NCBI GenBank assembly: GCA_029260165.1 | Contig: JAJDDT010000059.1 | Coordinates: 1 to 51,471, forward strand | Direction: 5' to 3' | Source of the DNA: Phycisphaerae bacterium | GTDB lineage: Bacteria; Planctomycetota; Phycisphaerae; UBA1845 | DNA length: 51,471 nt | Position numbers and translations under genes: made by a program | In this document: piece after piece, positions 33,810-43,641 of the stretch | Numbering within the stretch: the stretch's first letter is position 1 | Layout: each line of letters starts with the position of its first letter | Notes under the pieces: model-generated | Databases searched by the model: none | What the model was told of the DNA's origin: nothing | The model's input: the letters and a program-made list of their open reading frames with translations, nothing else

Positions 33810-34595
33810 ATGATCAGGGCAAAGGCCGGATTTCTGACCGTTCTTTTCGCGACGGCGGTCACCGCTCATGCCACCGAGCTTTGGCAGTGGGAGCATGAGG
33901 CGAGCTTTAGCGGGACGGCGAACGTCTTCGACGGCGGTCCGCCGGTGGTGCGATCTCGTCAAACCGATGGGCCCGACGACAGAAGTCTTCGGGCTTCCGC
34001 CAGGGATGCAACTCAAAGTGGCAGCCAGGGTGCCTCTGCATCGGCAGGCGGGTCGTCGTCCATAAACCCCGACGGTGAGTGGCTTTTTGTTTCTGTTGCG
34101 TTCTCTGTGGGATATCTCTCCTCCGCTTTTCCTGGCGGGGATAACCCGGGTGGCGAAGCGACGGGTGAGCTTTCGTCGGTGTTTAACGTGGTGATGCCGG
34201 GTAGCGAGGTGTCGGTTGGCTTCGGTTTGCGTATTCGAGAGGATCACCCGGAGGTGTTTGACGGGTCCACTCAAGTGATGATCGAGAACATTACGCAATC
34301 ATCGATCATTCTGGAGCTTACGGAGGAATTCTTTCCAGATGAAGCACTGCTCCTTGGAGTCGACGCAGGCGATCTCATTCGCATTACAAGCACGATGTCT
34401 GGACAAGGGAGCGTGGGACCGGGTTCGTTAAGATTCTACGACTCAAGATTCTCCCTGGGATTTCGTGTACCGGAACCATCAACAGCGTGCTTCCTGCTGC
34501 CTGGATTGGCGACGCTCAAAGCGCCCCGAAAGAGGAATTTCACAAAATCACCACCGGTTGTCGTGACTGGCCATTTCAAGCAGCCCACGATCTGA
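33810..34595 (+). CDS. PEP-CTERM secreted protein with atypical tail
   Basis: 261 residues from the ATG at 33810 (AGAGAGG ahead). Signal peptide MIRAKAGFLTVLFATAVTA with cleavage near HAT. The body is beta-rich and Ser/Gly-rich, with no catalytic motif. Near the end V-P-E-P-S-T, a short hydrophobic stretch (ACFLLPGLATL) and KAPRKRN form a PEP-CTERM exosortase recognition tail. Unusually, 18 further residues follow the basic cluster (FTKSPPVVVTGHFKQPTI); in normal members the protein stops there. Readthrough of a mutated stop or a small frameshift near 34540 would explain it. Confidence 0.75.
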   Translation: MIRAKAGFLTVLFATAVTAHATELWQWEHEASFSGTANVFDGGPPVVRSRQTDGPDDRSLRASARDATQSGSQGASASAGGSSSINPDGEWLFVSVAFSVGYLSSAFPGGDNPGGEATGELSSVFNVVMPGSEVSVGFGLRIREDHPEVFDGSTQVMIENITQSSIILELTEEFFPDEALLLGVDAGDLIRITSTMSGQGSVGPGSLRFYDSRFSLGFRVPEPSTACFLLPGLATLKAPRKRNFTKSPPVVVTGHFKQPTI

Positions 34596-34698
34596 ACGAT
34601 CGCAGGTGTCGTGCGAAGTCCGGCTGCGGTGGCTGCACGAACACCCAACCCAACGAATTAAAGCACCACTTCGCCGCACCCCCGTTGGCTGAGCGCAT

Positions 34699-34736
34699 GC
34701 AGGTGATCGAACAAAAATTTTTCTTCGATCGCCTGC
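34699..34736. terminator. Hairpin downstream of the PEP-CTERM gene
   Basis: GCAGGTGATCGAA (34699-34711) and TTCGATCGCCTGC (34724-34736) pair over 13 bases with one G-T. The loop is itself A5T5. There is no T-tract after the stem. The left arm starts like palindromic repeat B (GCAGGTG). Confidence 0.45.
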
Positions 34737-34798
34737 AACGTTATTAAGGGTGACGAGGAGATCAACCCGCGCGGGTGCCTCGTCGGGGTTGCGGATGA

Positions 34799-34812
34799 CC
34801 GGTATAATCCGG
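34799..34812 (+). promoter_or_regulatory. CCGG-flanked -10 element
   Basis: CCGGTATAATCCGG with TATAAT at 34803-34808, 52 bases ahead of the aminotransferase start at 34860. It shares the CCGGTATAAT core with 33663-33672. Confidence 0.45.
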
Positions 34813-34859
34813 ATCGTGTTGAGTGGCTGATGTTTCCCGTGTTTCGGAGATTCCTGACG

Positions 34860-36008
34860 ATGAAAAAACTACGTCTGTTCACCCCCGGACCGTGCATGAT
34901 TCCCGAAGACGTGATGCTCGCGATGGCCCATCCGATCGACCACCATCGGACGGCTGCTTTTCGCGCGATGCTCCAGGACGTCACCGAACACCTCCAATGG
35001 CTGATGGGTACGAATGGGACGTGTCTGACGATTACCGGGAGCGGCACCTGTGCAGCCGAGGCAGCCATCGTGTCCACGATGACACCCGGTCACAAGGCGC
35101 TGGTCTGTCGATCGGGCAAGTTCGGCGAACGATGGGGCAAGGTTTGCGACGCGTTTGGCATTGCTAACGTCAAATATGAGCTTGACTGGGGATTCGGATT
35201 CAAAGCAGAGGGCGTACGGAAGATGCTCGACGAGAATCCGGATTGCGATACGGTCATCGTGACGCACAGCGAGACGTCAACAGCCGCGGTCAGCGACGTT
35301 CAATCGATTGCCAAGTTGGCACGCGAGCGCGATCTGTTGCTGATCGTCGACGGAATCACCGCCGTCGGAGCGATTCCCGTGAAGATGGACGAATGGGGAA
35401 TTGATATTCTGATCACCGGTTCGCAAAAGGCACTGATGTTGCCACCAGGGCTGGGGTTTGTCGCCGTGAGCGATCGTGCGTGGAGGCGCGTCGACGAAGG
35501 TTCAACGAGCACCTTCTACAACAATCTGAAAGCCTATCGAAAATCGATGGACAACTTCGACACACCCTACACGCCGAACAACGTGTTCGTTCGCGGGGCA
35601 CAGGTTGTCATGCATCGCCTGAAAGAGGAGGGACTTGAGGGGGTATGGACGCGCGTTGCTGCCTGTGCAAACGCAACGCGCGAGGGCGCAAAGGCGATGG
35701 GGCTGTCAGTCTACGCCCACGATCCCGTCGATTCAGTCACCGCCATCAACATCCCGAACGGTGTGGATGAAGGGCCGTTGCGAAAGAGCATGCGAAACAA
35801 GTGGGGCGTGCAGATCGCCGGCGGGCAGGATCACATCAAGGGCAAGGTGATTCGCATCGGGCATATGGGTTACGTTGATCGGTTCGATGCGTTGGCTGCG
35901 GTGAGCGCGTTGGAATTCGGGCTCCTCGAGCAGGGACACAAAATGGAACCCGGTGCGGGAGTGGCTGCCGCACAAAAGGTATTGGTCGAGAGATTGGGCA
36001 ACAAATAG
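34860..36008 (+). CDS. Alanine-glyoxylate / serine-pyruvate type aminotransferase
   Basis: 382 residues from the ATG at 34860 (MKKLRLFTPGPCMIPEDV), preferred over 34830 because it begins with the family's F-T-P-G-P motif. It is a fold-type I class V enzyme with PLP Lys190 in DILITGSQKALMLPPG, and the preceding LIVDGITAVGAIP holding the PLP-pyridine Asp. Typical substrates are serine, alanine, phosphoserine or aspartate with pyruvate or glyoxylate; the exact one cannot be read. It ends four bases before the convergent phosphatase-like gene. Confidence 0.9.
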   Translation: MKKLRLFTPGPCMIPEDVMLAMAHPIDHHRTAAFRAMLQDVTEHLQWLMGTNGTCLTITGSGTCAAEAAIVSTMTPGHKALVCRSGKFGERWGKVCDAFGIANVKYELDWGFGFKAEGVRKMLDENPDCDTVIVTHSETSTAAVSDVQSIAKLARERDLLLIVDGITAVGAIPVKMDEWGIDILITGSQKALMLPPGLGFVAVSDRAWRRVDEGSTSTFYNNLKAYRKSMDNFDTPYTPNNVFVRGAQVVMHRLKEEGLEGVWTRVAACANATREGAKAMGLSVYAHDPVDSVTAINIPNGVDEGPLRKSMRNKWGVQIAGGQDHIKGKVIRIGHMGYVDRFDALAAVSALEFGLLEQGHKMEPGAGVAAAQKVLVERLGNK

Positions 36009-36018
36009 TGCGCTATTT
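36003..36018. terminator. Palindrome uniting two convergent stop codons
   Basis: AAATAG TGCG CTATTT: the TAG of the forward aminotransferase gene and the TAG of the reverse phosphatase-like gene are the two arms of one 16-base inverted repeat. The stem is only six A/T-rich pairs, so it is at best a weak bidirectional terminator. Confidence 0.4.
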
Positions 36019-36555
36019 GAGATGCTGACGAACGCGATCCTCGACAGCGCTCGAGGTCATGCCAGCCAATCGACCGAGGCGGATCGCTTCCTCGGAAGCT
36101 ACGTTCTTGTGATAGTTAAGATAGATCGCCCATACCGCGCCAACGCGATTGGACGAACCGCAATGCAACAACGTTGGTTCAGTCGATCGGGACAGCGCTT
36201 TGGCGAGCGCGTCGGCGTGCTCGACGTCGACCGTATTCCCGCGGAACGGAATGGATTCGTACGTCATCCCGAGCTTGCCCACGACGCCGATCTCGTCGAA
36301 ACCGACCGCATCAACCATCTCCGCATCCGTCCGAAAATTGACAATTCTGCTGATACCCGCGTTTTTCAGATTCCCAAGCCCCTCTTCGGTAGGCTGACCC
36401 GCGAACCAGATGTCACCGTCGCGGGAGAGATTCCGGACTCCCGAAATGTCCTCGATTCCTTGTGCCTCACCAAACGACGCGTTTTTCGATGTCACAACAC
36501 ACCCTCCGATTACCACCATGCCCACGAGAACCATCCAACGACCGATTCGCATCAT
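36013..36555 (-). CDS. Dual-specificity-phosphatase-like lipoprotein (DUF442 type)
   Basis: 180 residues from the ATG at 36555, one base from the S1 stop, so probably coupled to that gene. Lipoprotein signal with lipobox VIGGC. The core has W-F-A-G-Q-P-T-E-E and VNFRTDAEM, then the P-loop LLHCGSSNRVGAVWA. The Cys-to-Arg spacing is C-x4-R, as in the DUF442 / beta-lactamase-hydrolase-like phosphatases, rather than the classical C-x5-R. An exported form would act in the periplasm; its substrate is unknown. Confidence 0.8.
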   Translation of the reverse strand: MMRIGRWMVLVGMVVIGGCVVTSKNASFGEAQGIEDISGVRNLSRDGDIWFAGQPTEEGLGNLKNAGISRIVNFRTDAEMVDAVGFDEIGVVGKLGMTYESIPFRGNTVDVEHADALAKALSRSTEPTLLHCGSSNRVGAVWAIYLNYHKNVASEEAIRLGRLAGMTSSAVEDRVRQHLK

Positions 36556-36556
36556 C

Positions 36557-37990
36557 TCAAAAATCCATCCCGCCACGCAGCGGTTTTTTGCGTTTCTTAC
36601 GCGGCTTTTCAAACACCGCGTCACCACCGGTCAGGTAGTCCGAATAGTTGGACCCCTCGGCCGACTCTTCGCTCTGCTTGATCGACAGCGACATGCGGCG
36701 ACGACCTTCATCAACTTCAAGCACCTTGGCCTTAACCATATCGCCCTCGCGAACTTTTTCGGAGACGTTTTGCACATGTTCGTTGGCAAGCTCGCTGATG
36801 TGGATCAACCCCTCGACGCCGGTCGCCAACTCAACAAACGCACCAAAAGCAGCCGTCCTGGAAACACGACCCTCGACGATCGCGCCCGCAGGCCAACGCA
36901 CCGAAGCGCCCTGCCACGGATCGTCCTCGAGTCGCTTGATGGACAAACCAATGCGACGACGCTCCAGATCGAGATTGATGACCCGCGTCCTGACGACCTC
37001 GCCCTCGCTGACAACCTCGCGCGGGTGATTGATTCGTTTGGCGAACGACATCTCACTGATCGGAATCAGTCCGTCGAGGCCCGGCTCAAGCTCCACGAAC
37101 GCACCAAAATCCGCCAATCGCGTCACGCGTCCGCTGACCACCGAATTGACAGGCCACTTGTTTTCCGCGTCCGTCCACGGGTCCGCCAACGCCTGTTTCA
37201 AGCCGAGGCCGATTTTTTTGTTCTCGCGATCGAGCTTGAGCACCTTCAATTCCAGCGTCTGCCCTTCGGAGACGATATCGTTGGGATCCTCGACGCGCGC
37301 GTGACTCATGTCGCCAATATGCAGCAAACCGTCGGTGCCGCCAATATCAACGAACGCACCATACGGCATGATCGTACGGACCGTGCCGGTGATTGTGTCG
37401 CCTTCGCTGAGCGTCTCGAACTTCTTCTCGCGCTCGATGGCCGCCTCTTTCTTCATGACCTCGCGACGGGACACGACGAGCGACTTTTCCGAACGCTTGA
37501 TGTCCATGACCTGACAGGTCATCTTCCGGCTGACGAAACCCGACAGTTGGTCATCCTCGATGCGATCGGTATCAATCTGGCTGATCGGCATGAACGCCTT
37601 GATCCCGCCGACCTTGAGTTCCAATCCGCCCTTGTTGTGACCCCGAACAACGCCCTCGACGATCTGGCCTTTTTCGACCGTGTCCCATTCTGCCGCCTCC
37701 ACCGCGTCTTCACGCGACAGCATGATCAAGCCTTCGTGGGCGTTGTAACCCTTGATGATGACCTGAATTTCCGATCCGACTTCGGGAATCGGCTCGGACC
37801 CCAACGCCTTGATCGGCAGCAGCCCGGTGTTCTTGCCACCCATGTCGACCAGAATGTCATCGCGCTGCACCGACACGACCGTGCCGGTTTTGAGCTTCGT
37901 GTCAGAAGTCATCGCCTTAGGCTCTTCGAAATCCATCAGACTCATGTCCGACAGGGCAGCCTCTATTTCCTTGTCCAGTTCAGAATCCAT
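36557..37990 (-). CDS. 30S ribosomal protein S1-like protein, five S1 domains
   Basis: 477 residues from the ATG at 37990 (MDSELDKEIEAALSDMSL), preferred over a longer frame that would add an Arg-rich leader. Five S1 (OB) repeats follow, recognised by G-x-V-x-x-V, Y/F-G-A-F-V-x-x-x-G, G-L-x-x-I-S-x-M and the closing R-x-x-L-S-x-K: for example MPYGAFVDIGGTDGLLHIG, then ADFGAFVELEPGLDGLIPI. E. coli S1 has six; planctomycetes and several phyla have four or five. The basic tail (KPRKKRKKPLRGG) may bind RNA. Key role: mRNA recruitment to the 30S subunit. Coupled to the downstream phosphatase-like gene. Confidence 0.9.
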   Translation of the reverse strand: MDSELDKEIEAALSDMSLMDFEEPKAMTSDTKLKTGTVVSVQRDDILVDMGGKNTGLLPIKALGSEPIPEVGSEIQVIIKGYNAHEGLIMLSREDAVEAAEWDTVEKGQIVEGVVRGHNKGGLELKVGGIKAFMPISQIDTDRIEDDQLSGFVSRKMTCQVMDIKRSEKSLVVSRREVMKKEAAIEREKKFETLSEGDTITGTVRTIMPYGAFVDIGGTDGLLHIGDMSHARVEDPNDIVSEGQTLELKVLKLDRENKKIGLGLKQALADPWTDAENKWPVNSVVSGRVTRLADFGAFVELEPGLDGLIPISEMSFAKRINHPREVVSEGEVVRTRVINLDLERRRIGLSIKRLEDDPWQGASVRWPAGAIVEGRVSRTAAFGAFVELATGVEGLIHISELANEHVQNVSEKVREGDMVKAKVLEVDEGRRRMSLSIKQSEESAEGSNYSDYLTGGDAVFEKPRKKRKKPLRGGMDF

Positions 37991-38517
37991 CGATCCATTT
38001 CCAACAGAACCGCGGGCCGGTGCGCGTTTGGCCCGGCCGCGATGTCCAACAAACGTACCCACATCCAGAGTGCCCGATCAACGCAGCGATAACAAGGATC
38101 GCCAACGAAAACCCCGGGGAGAACCATTGTCCGCGACCTGCATGGTGCCGTCAAATTCGCCCAGGGAGGGTTGGTCTGTGTGAGTGCGGGGCGGAATCGG
38201 CGGGCACAAGAAACCGTGGGGCATGTCGTTGTTCGGCGTGAACGTAACGTTGACTTGCCATCCGCCGGGGTGCCCAAACTATCGTGCACCCTGTCGCAGG
38301 CGGCCTGGTGGTGGCGGATGCAGGCTTCGATGACCTCCTTGCCGCGACGCGTATCGGCAGGGAAATATCGTCGAACGCCTGATAGGGCGTCGCAGGAAAC
38401 GCCGCTGAATCCTCTCACGGTTCGGGAAAACCACCGGGAACTTCGCCGGCAGGACGAATACGGCGTTCATCCGGCGATACCCACAACTGATGTGCACAGG
38501 ACGTTTTGAGGCGAGGT
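37991..38517. other. Gene-free stretch between the S1-like gene and the decayed secreted-protein gene
   Basis: About 530 bases. Frames on both strands are open in part, for example a reverse frame ending at 38415 with RPAGEVPGGFPEP, but none has a start with a ribosome-binding site and none is conserved-looking over its length. The leader and promoter of the S1-like gene must lie near 38000-38130. I see nothing else that can be named. Confidence 0.4.
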
Positions 38518-41500
38518 CTAGGGTCCGAACGCCTGCATGAACAACTGATAGTCCAGCAGATCGACATCCCCGTCGCCGTCGAGGTCGGCCTTGTCGCATG
38601 GCGGGACGACGGGCTGTTGCGGACTCCCCGTGCAGTTGATGATGAATTGGGCGTCGTCGAGATCAACGTCGTTGTCGTTGTCGAAGTCCGCAAGCTGCGA
38701 CAGGTTTCCCAACTGAAGAAATGTCACGACGATGGTCGTGGGGTTGAACGCGACTTCGAACACCCCGTTGCCCAGGACGTTGGTGAATACTCCCTGCACG
38801 CTGCCCGCTGTGAGAATCGTGAATTCCGTTCCGACCGGCGGAACATAGTTGTTGATCAGATTGAGCGTGAGTGTCCCACCGGTGATATCAGCCAATCCCG
38901 TGACCATAAGCTGATCGTGGGTAACACCCGGCGTCGTGCCTTCGATCTGGATACTCAACCCCCCTGTGCCTGATTGAAGGTAATCATTGTCGATCGTGAG
39001 GGGACCGACCTGTGTCTCCGCCGGCTGAACACTGCCCCCGGTATTTTCCACCCGCCCGGCAAACGTGTTCGTCCCGCCCAACAGGCCGCCTTCGAGTCTG
39101 AACAACCGCGATGGCATGCTCAGAACGATAGCGCCGCCATTCACTATGGTGCGTCCTGCCGTCTGCCTGAGGTAGTTGCTGAGCGTAATCGTACCGAGGT
39201 CTGCGATAATGTCACCGCGGTTCTCGATACTAGCACTGATAAGCGTGCCGATCCCTGGAACCGACTTGGTAAGCAGGCCGTCGTTTTGGATGGTGTAGAC
39301 CTCTTGCCCGGGCAGAACGGTTTCGTCACTGATGAGCGTGGTGCTAATCGTGCTAATGGTGATGTCGATCGTGCCGGAAGGCGCATTGAGAATCGTCGCC
39401 ACACCCTGCATGGCGAATGACTCATCAAGCTCGATGACCCCTTCGTTCGTCCATGTGGAATTCCGCAGCGAACGCACAGAACCGCCCGGCCCAAACTGCG
39501 TAACGCCCTTTGTGATAATGTTGGAGTCTCGGACGAACCCTGCAGCGTTGAATGAAAAGGACTGTTGAACCGTGAGCGGATCCGCCCTCTTGATTCTCCC
39601 ACACACCAACGTGTTCGTTCAAATCGCGTCGGTGGACTCGAACGTGATCTGCGCCGTTTGTTGAGCATTGACCTGGTCAAAGACCAGGTCGGCGCCGACT
39701 TGCGGCTCCAGGGTCAGCGAGCCCATCACAACGTCAATGTCGTCACCATAGCTCACAACGGTCGCCGATGCGTCAACGATAACTTCTGCGCCGTCAATCG
39801 AAATCCCATCTCTTGGATCGAGCACGCCGCGAATAACCGTCGGGATCGACGGACCGCCCGGCACAAACGACAGCAAGCCGGTGGACAATTCGCTTGTACT
39901 CGTGAGATTGGCTCCGCTCGTCAACGACAGGTTCGTGCCTACCGCTCCAGTGATCACGCCCGAATTCTCCAGTGGAGACAGAAATCCTCTTAACGTGAAG
40001 TCGCCGGTATCGATCTCAATTGTTCCGCGGTTGACCGTGTCTACAAAAACACCCGCCGTTCCCGTTCCAGAGACTCGCGTCAGCGTCCCGTCGTTTTCAA
40101 ACAATCCGAACCCCTGCGCGATCACGCCGTCACCGCTGTAGTTGTATTGTGCGCCGCTCTCGACGTGGATGCGTTCGTTTCCGATTGTGTAATTGAACCC
40201 GGTGCTCGCGGTGACGGTCGCATTTGCACCGATCGTAAGATCGCCGTTTTCAAAAGGAGCATCGGTCAATATCGCCCGACCCAATGAACTCAGAGTTTCA
40301 CCGCTAACCTCAAGTGCACTGACGACCCTCATCCTGCCTGCCAACCGGGCGTTGTTCAGCATGATCAGCGTGTCCACCTCCAGATCAGCGGCGCTCAGGG
40401 TGGACAGCCCACCGTCTACGGTGACTTGTGAGGAGACGACAGATTCCGCGTTGAGTTCGAGGCTGCTGCCGGCACCGGCGGATTCAATCAGTATGGAGCC
40501 CACGCTGTGCATTTGCCGAGCCTTCGCGGTGAAATTGAAGATCGTCACCTCGTCAGAGGCACTTTCGATGCACACGTCGGTTTCGTGGGTTGGCAATGAC
40601 AACTGACCGTTGGAGTCGGGGGACCAGTTTTCCGGTGTATTCCAGGTGCCCTTGTCACCCACCCATTTCCGCACGGTGGCCTCCTGGCAATCGTCGGGGA
40701 TGTCGTCCAGATTGCAGTCCGTGCTTGTGCCTTCCGCGATGTCGCAATCGTCCGGCTTGAGGTTGCCGTTGCAGTCGTTCGGTGTGCACGGAGCCGAATC
40801 GCACATGTTCAAGGGAATGTCGCAGTTGTACGCATCGATCAGAAAGGATTCGTCACAATCGACCTCGCAGGCGTCGGTCACGCCGTTGCTGTTGCAATCG
40901 CGGATTTCAAAAGGACCGAAGGTTGCAAACTGGCTGCTCCAGTTGTTGGCGCAATCGCGAGCGCGAATGCAAACGTACCAATCTCCTTCGCCCAGGACAG
41001 GTCCCGGGAGGGTGCACGATCCGAGGACGTCCACCGTCAAATCCGGCGAAACTCCCGCAGCATTCTGCGTCCATTCCCAACTGTACCCACACGCCCCGGT
41101 ACCGTCATCGGGCGGTGGATCCACCACCAGGGGAATACACGGCGATGAGCCGACCTGTCGCGAGCCTGCATCGGGAACGGCTCCCGGTGCCTGGGCGTCG
41201 GGGAAAACCCCTGTGGACAGGTAATCCGGCGTGATGTTGAACGCGGTCCAGTACAAGGCTGGGCGTTGCAGCGGATAGAGTGACGCGTAGTCGGCTACGA
41301 ACTGATCCGGCGTCATCGGGAGCGCCGCTCTCGACGTCACATCCAGTATCTCAAACCAACCACTCCGCGAGCAGTCGCTGTAATTATCTGCCACCAGCGC
41401 CGTCTCGTCATCCTGGGCGAAAAACCACTCCGGATCGCCGAAACCGTCCGTCATGTCGAACAGAAACGCCGCGAACATACCGCTCGACAAGCTGAGTGGA

Positions 41501-42533
41501 ACTGGAAAAAAACCCGTGTCCGGGCAGACCTCGACGTGCTCAAGAGGCGTCCCACCCACACCGGAAGGCATCCACGGCCCGCCGCCATCGACGGTGTACA
41601 ATGCTTCCAGACGTTCCAGCGCAATCTCCGGAAACCAGTCGGCAAAGCCTTCCTGTCAGGCGTCTTCTGCCGTCACGCTCGCGCACCAAAGAAACATCCG
41701 GTCGCATGGGGCGGTATCGTCGCAATCGCCCGGAAGCACGGAGCCGAACTGATCCTGCAGGAAATGCGCGTAGTGATGGAGATATTCGCGCTCATCCACG
41801 CCAATCGACGTTATGATTCTCCCATCATAAAAAGACGTAAGAAACTCGGGGTTGCGGATGACCACCTGGGGCAATCGATGCCCAACCCACTACCGGCGCG
41901 CAGCCATCGCTCGATTCGCGTGATCACGTTGAACGCGTGCGTGAGCGTCCATGGCTTGGCATCGAGAAGAGGAATGGACACGCTTGCGACGCCGAAGTTA
42001 AGCTCGTCACCGGAAAAATCGTTGAAGAACAACGCCGAGTTATCGTCGTCCGTCTTCCAGGCCCACGTTCCAAAACAACGATGCTCGAGCCGAACCGCGC
42101 TGTTGCCGGCTTCCACACGCAGGTAAACGTCAGGCTGGGCTTCGCCAAGGTGCAGGAATATCCCGCTATCGAAACAGCCGTTCTGATCGGTGAGGCCGCT
42201 CCACAGAAGATCGTCGTCGCCCGTATCACGGTCCCACACTTCGACGCGAATGCTGTCAACACCGTCAAACACAGGAGAAGTGGTATTCTCCACGCCAAGC
42301 ACGATCGTCCGGTCTGACACGATGCGCCCATAGAAACGAAGCGTGCTCGCACCACCGCCCCCAGGAGCATGATTGCAATTGGAAGCGGTGGGTTCTGGAA
42401 ACAGGACGAGATCGTCCGGTCCGAATTGCAATGCAGGCGGAAGGTCCTCGCAGTCCACCGCAAGAGTTTTCCCCGGTGTACCGAGAGAAGCCATCGCGAT
42501 TCCGAGAACCGCGGTCAATCCATACCGATGCAT
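38518..42533 (-). pseudogene. Decayed giant secreted protein (metallopeptidase-like, Cys-rich linkers, beta-solenoid, dockerin)
   Basis: One ancestral gene of about 1,340 codons now in pieces. It opens with a signal peptide at 42533 (MHRYGLTAVLGIAMASLG). A -1 frame change at the C-run 41868-41871 moves the reading frame. TGA at 41656-41658 interrupts A-*-Q-E-G-F-A-D-W-F, where related gluzincin peptidases have a Trp (W-x-E-G-x-A-D-W-F). The HExxH position reads HHYAHF, so the catalytic Glu is also gone. After that follow D-C-N-x-N linkers (40700-40900), a long beta-solenoid (40600-39000), a second TGA at 39619-39621 in the same frame, and a dockerin-like end (DFDNDNDVDLDD and DLDGDGDVDLLDYQLF). 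Ongoing decay is the best reading; a sequencing error could explain only the homopolymer frameshift. Confidence 0.8.
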
Positions 42534-42674
42534 TTGAACGCGTGTGTCACAATGTGTCACTTGCATATCCACCTTCCACAACCTGAACTTTCACCCAAGG
42601 GGGAGCATAACCGGCTCACTTCCCGACGAGCGCGCGCCCCTGGAGTCGCGCAACTGTTCTGACTACGGCAACTA

Positions 42675-42803
42675 CCCGGTGAAGTTCGCCTGCACGATTC
42701 CAAAATCGATCAGATCGGTATCACCGTCACCATCCGCGTCGGCATCCACACCCACGGGGCAGGTGGCCGCCAGCGGCGGTCGCGCATCGGTACGCACGTC
42801 GCT
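42675..42803 (-). pseudogene. Orphan dockerin-type C-terminal remnant
   Basis: A 43-codon open piece, closed on the upstream side by TAG at 42804-42806 and ending with TAG at 42672-42674. It encodes CPVGVDADADGDGDTDLIDF and then GIVQANFTG, a single dockerin-like calcium loop with the usual end of an exported protein. No start or ribosome-binding site. It is probably the surviving tail of a second secreted gene upstream of the decayed one. The rest of 42534-43002 holds nothing recognisable. Confidence 0.6.
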
Positions 42804-43002
42804 CTACATGGCCACGCTCGTCGCGACGCGACATAACCCAAGGATCAAAGTGTACTACCAACGCCTTGTGAATTCCGGCAGGAAGAAAATGATCGCATTG
42901 GTCGCCGGCATGCGAAAGCTGCTTGTGATTCTGAACGCCATGATCCGAGACCAAAAACCCTGGAGAAAAGAAACCACGAGCAATTGACACGCAAGACAGT
43001 CG

Positions 43003-43641
43003 CTACACAGAGGTCGCTTCACGCCCGCGGCGGCCGACGATCAGCGTGCCGGCCGTCAGGAGAATGATCGTCATGATCGTCAGAGTCCATGTGGAGACGG
43101 TCGGGATGCTGATCCCCTCGCAGGAGTCGGGGATACCGTTGCTGTTAACGTCGGTTTCGATTTGCTGGTCGATGTCGCAACTGTCAAACCGCCCGTTCGC
43201 GTTGCAGTCTTCCTGAAGGGTCAGAGCCTGCGGGATGCAGGTGCGCAGGTTACATGCTCCTGGCTCTGTACAATCTTCGCAAACCTCTTGTCCGTTGCAC
43301 ACATCGCCATCGGAACATTCGGTGTCCTGTGTACACTCAGAAGGGCAGCACATGGCAGGATTGGGATTATCAACCTGGCAAATCAAAATACCATTATCTG
43401 TAGCATCAATATCGCCGTCACAGTCGAGATCCGCATTCACGCAGCCATTCTCAGGATTCTCTCCAGAACAACTGTTATCCATAATAGCCTGATCGAGTCC
43501 GTCAATGATCGCATCATTATTCAAATCACCAAAACAGGCGCACGCAAGCGCACAGGCTTCTGTTGGAATGAGTTGAGCGGTGAATGGGGCGATCAGAACC
43601 GGGAGGCCTCGAAAGACGAATGATGAACTTCCCCGCTGCAT
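43003..43641 (-). CDS. IPTL-CTERM secreted Cys-rich protein with dockerin-like loops
   Basis: 212 residues from the ATG at 43641 (AAAGGGG ahead). A signal region (MQRGSSSFVFRGLPVLIAPF, cleavage near TEA) is followed by two calcium-type loops (DLNNDAIIDGLDQ and DLDCDGDIDATDN), a Cys-rich stretch (about 18 cysteines), and the D-C-N-A-N-G-R-F-D linker. The C-terminus S-I-P-T-V-S-T-W, a hydrophobic helix and VGRRGREA is the IPTL-CTERM motif, a sorting tail distinct from PEP-CTERM and probably processed by its own archaeosortase/exosortase-like enzyme. None is encoded in the window. Confidence 0.82.
   Translation of the reverse strand: MQRGSSSFVFRGLPVLIAPFTAQLIPTEACALACACFGDLNNDAIIDGLDQAIMDNSCSGENPENGCVNADLDCDGDIDATDNGILICQVDNPNPAMCCPSECTQDTECSDGDVCNGQEVCEDCTEPGACNLRTCIPQALTLQEDCNANGRFDSCDIDQQIETDVNSNGIPDSCEGISIPTVSTWTLTIMTIILLTAGTLIVGRRGREATSV

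Noticed and set aside
36410-38092. 560-residue forward frame opposite the S1-like gene
   Set aside because: His/Arg/Asp-rich antisense shadow; the reverse strand has five clear S1 domains.
37963-38418. Reverse frame of about 150 residues upstream of the S1-like gene
   Set aside because: Cys/Arg-rich, no ribosome-binding site, overlaps the S1 start; no recognisable domain.
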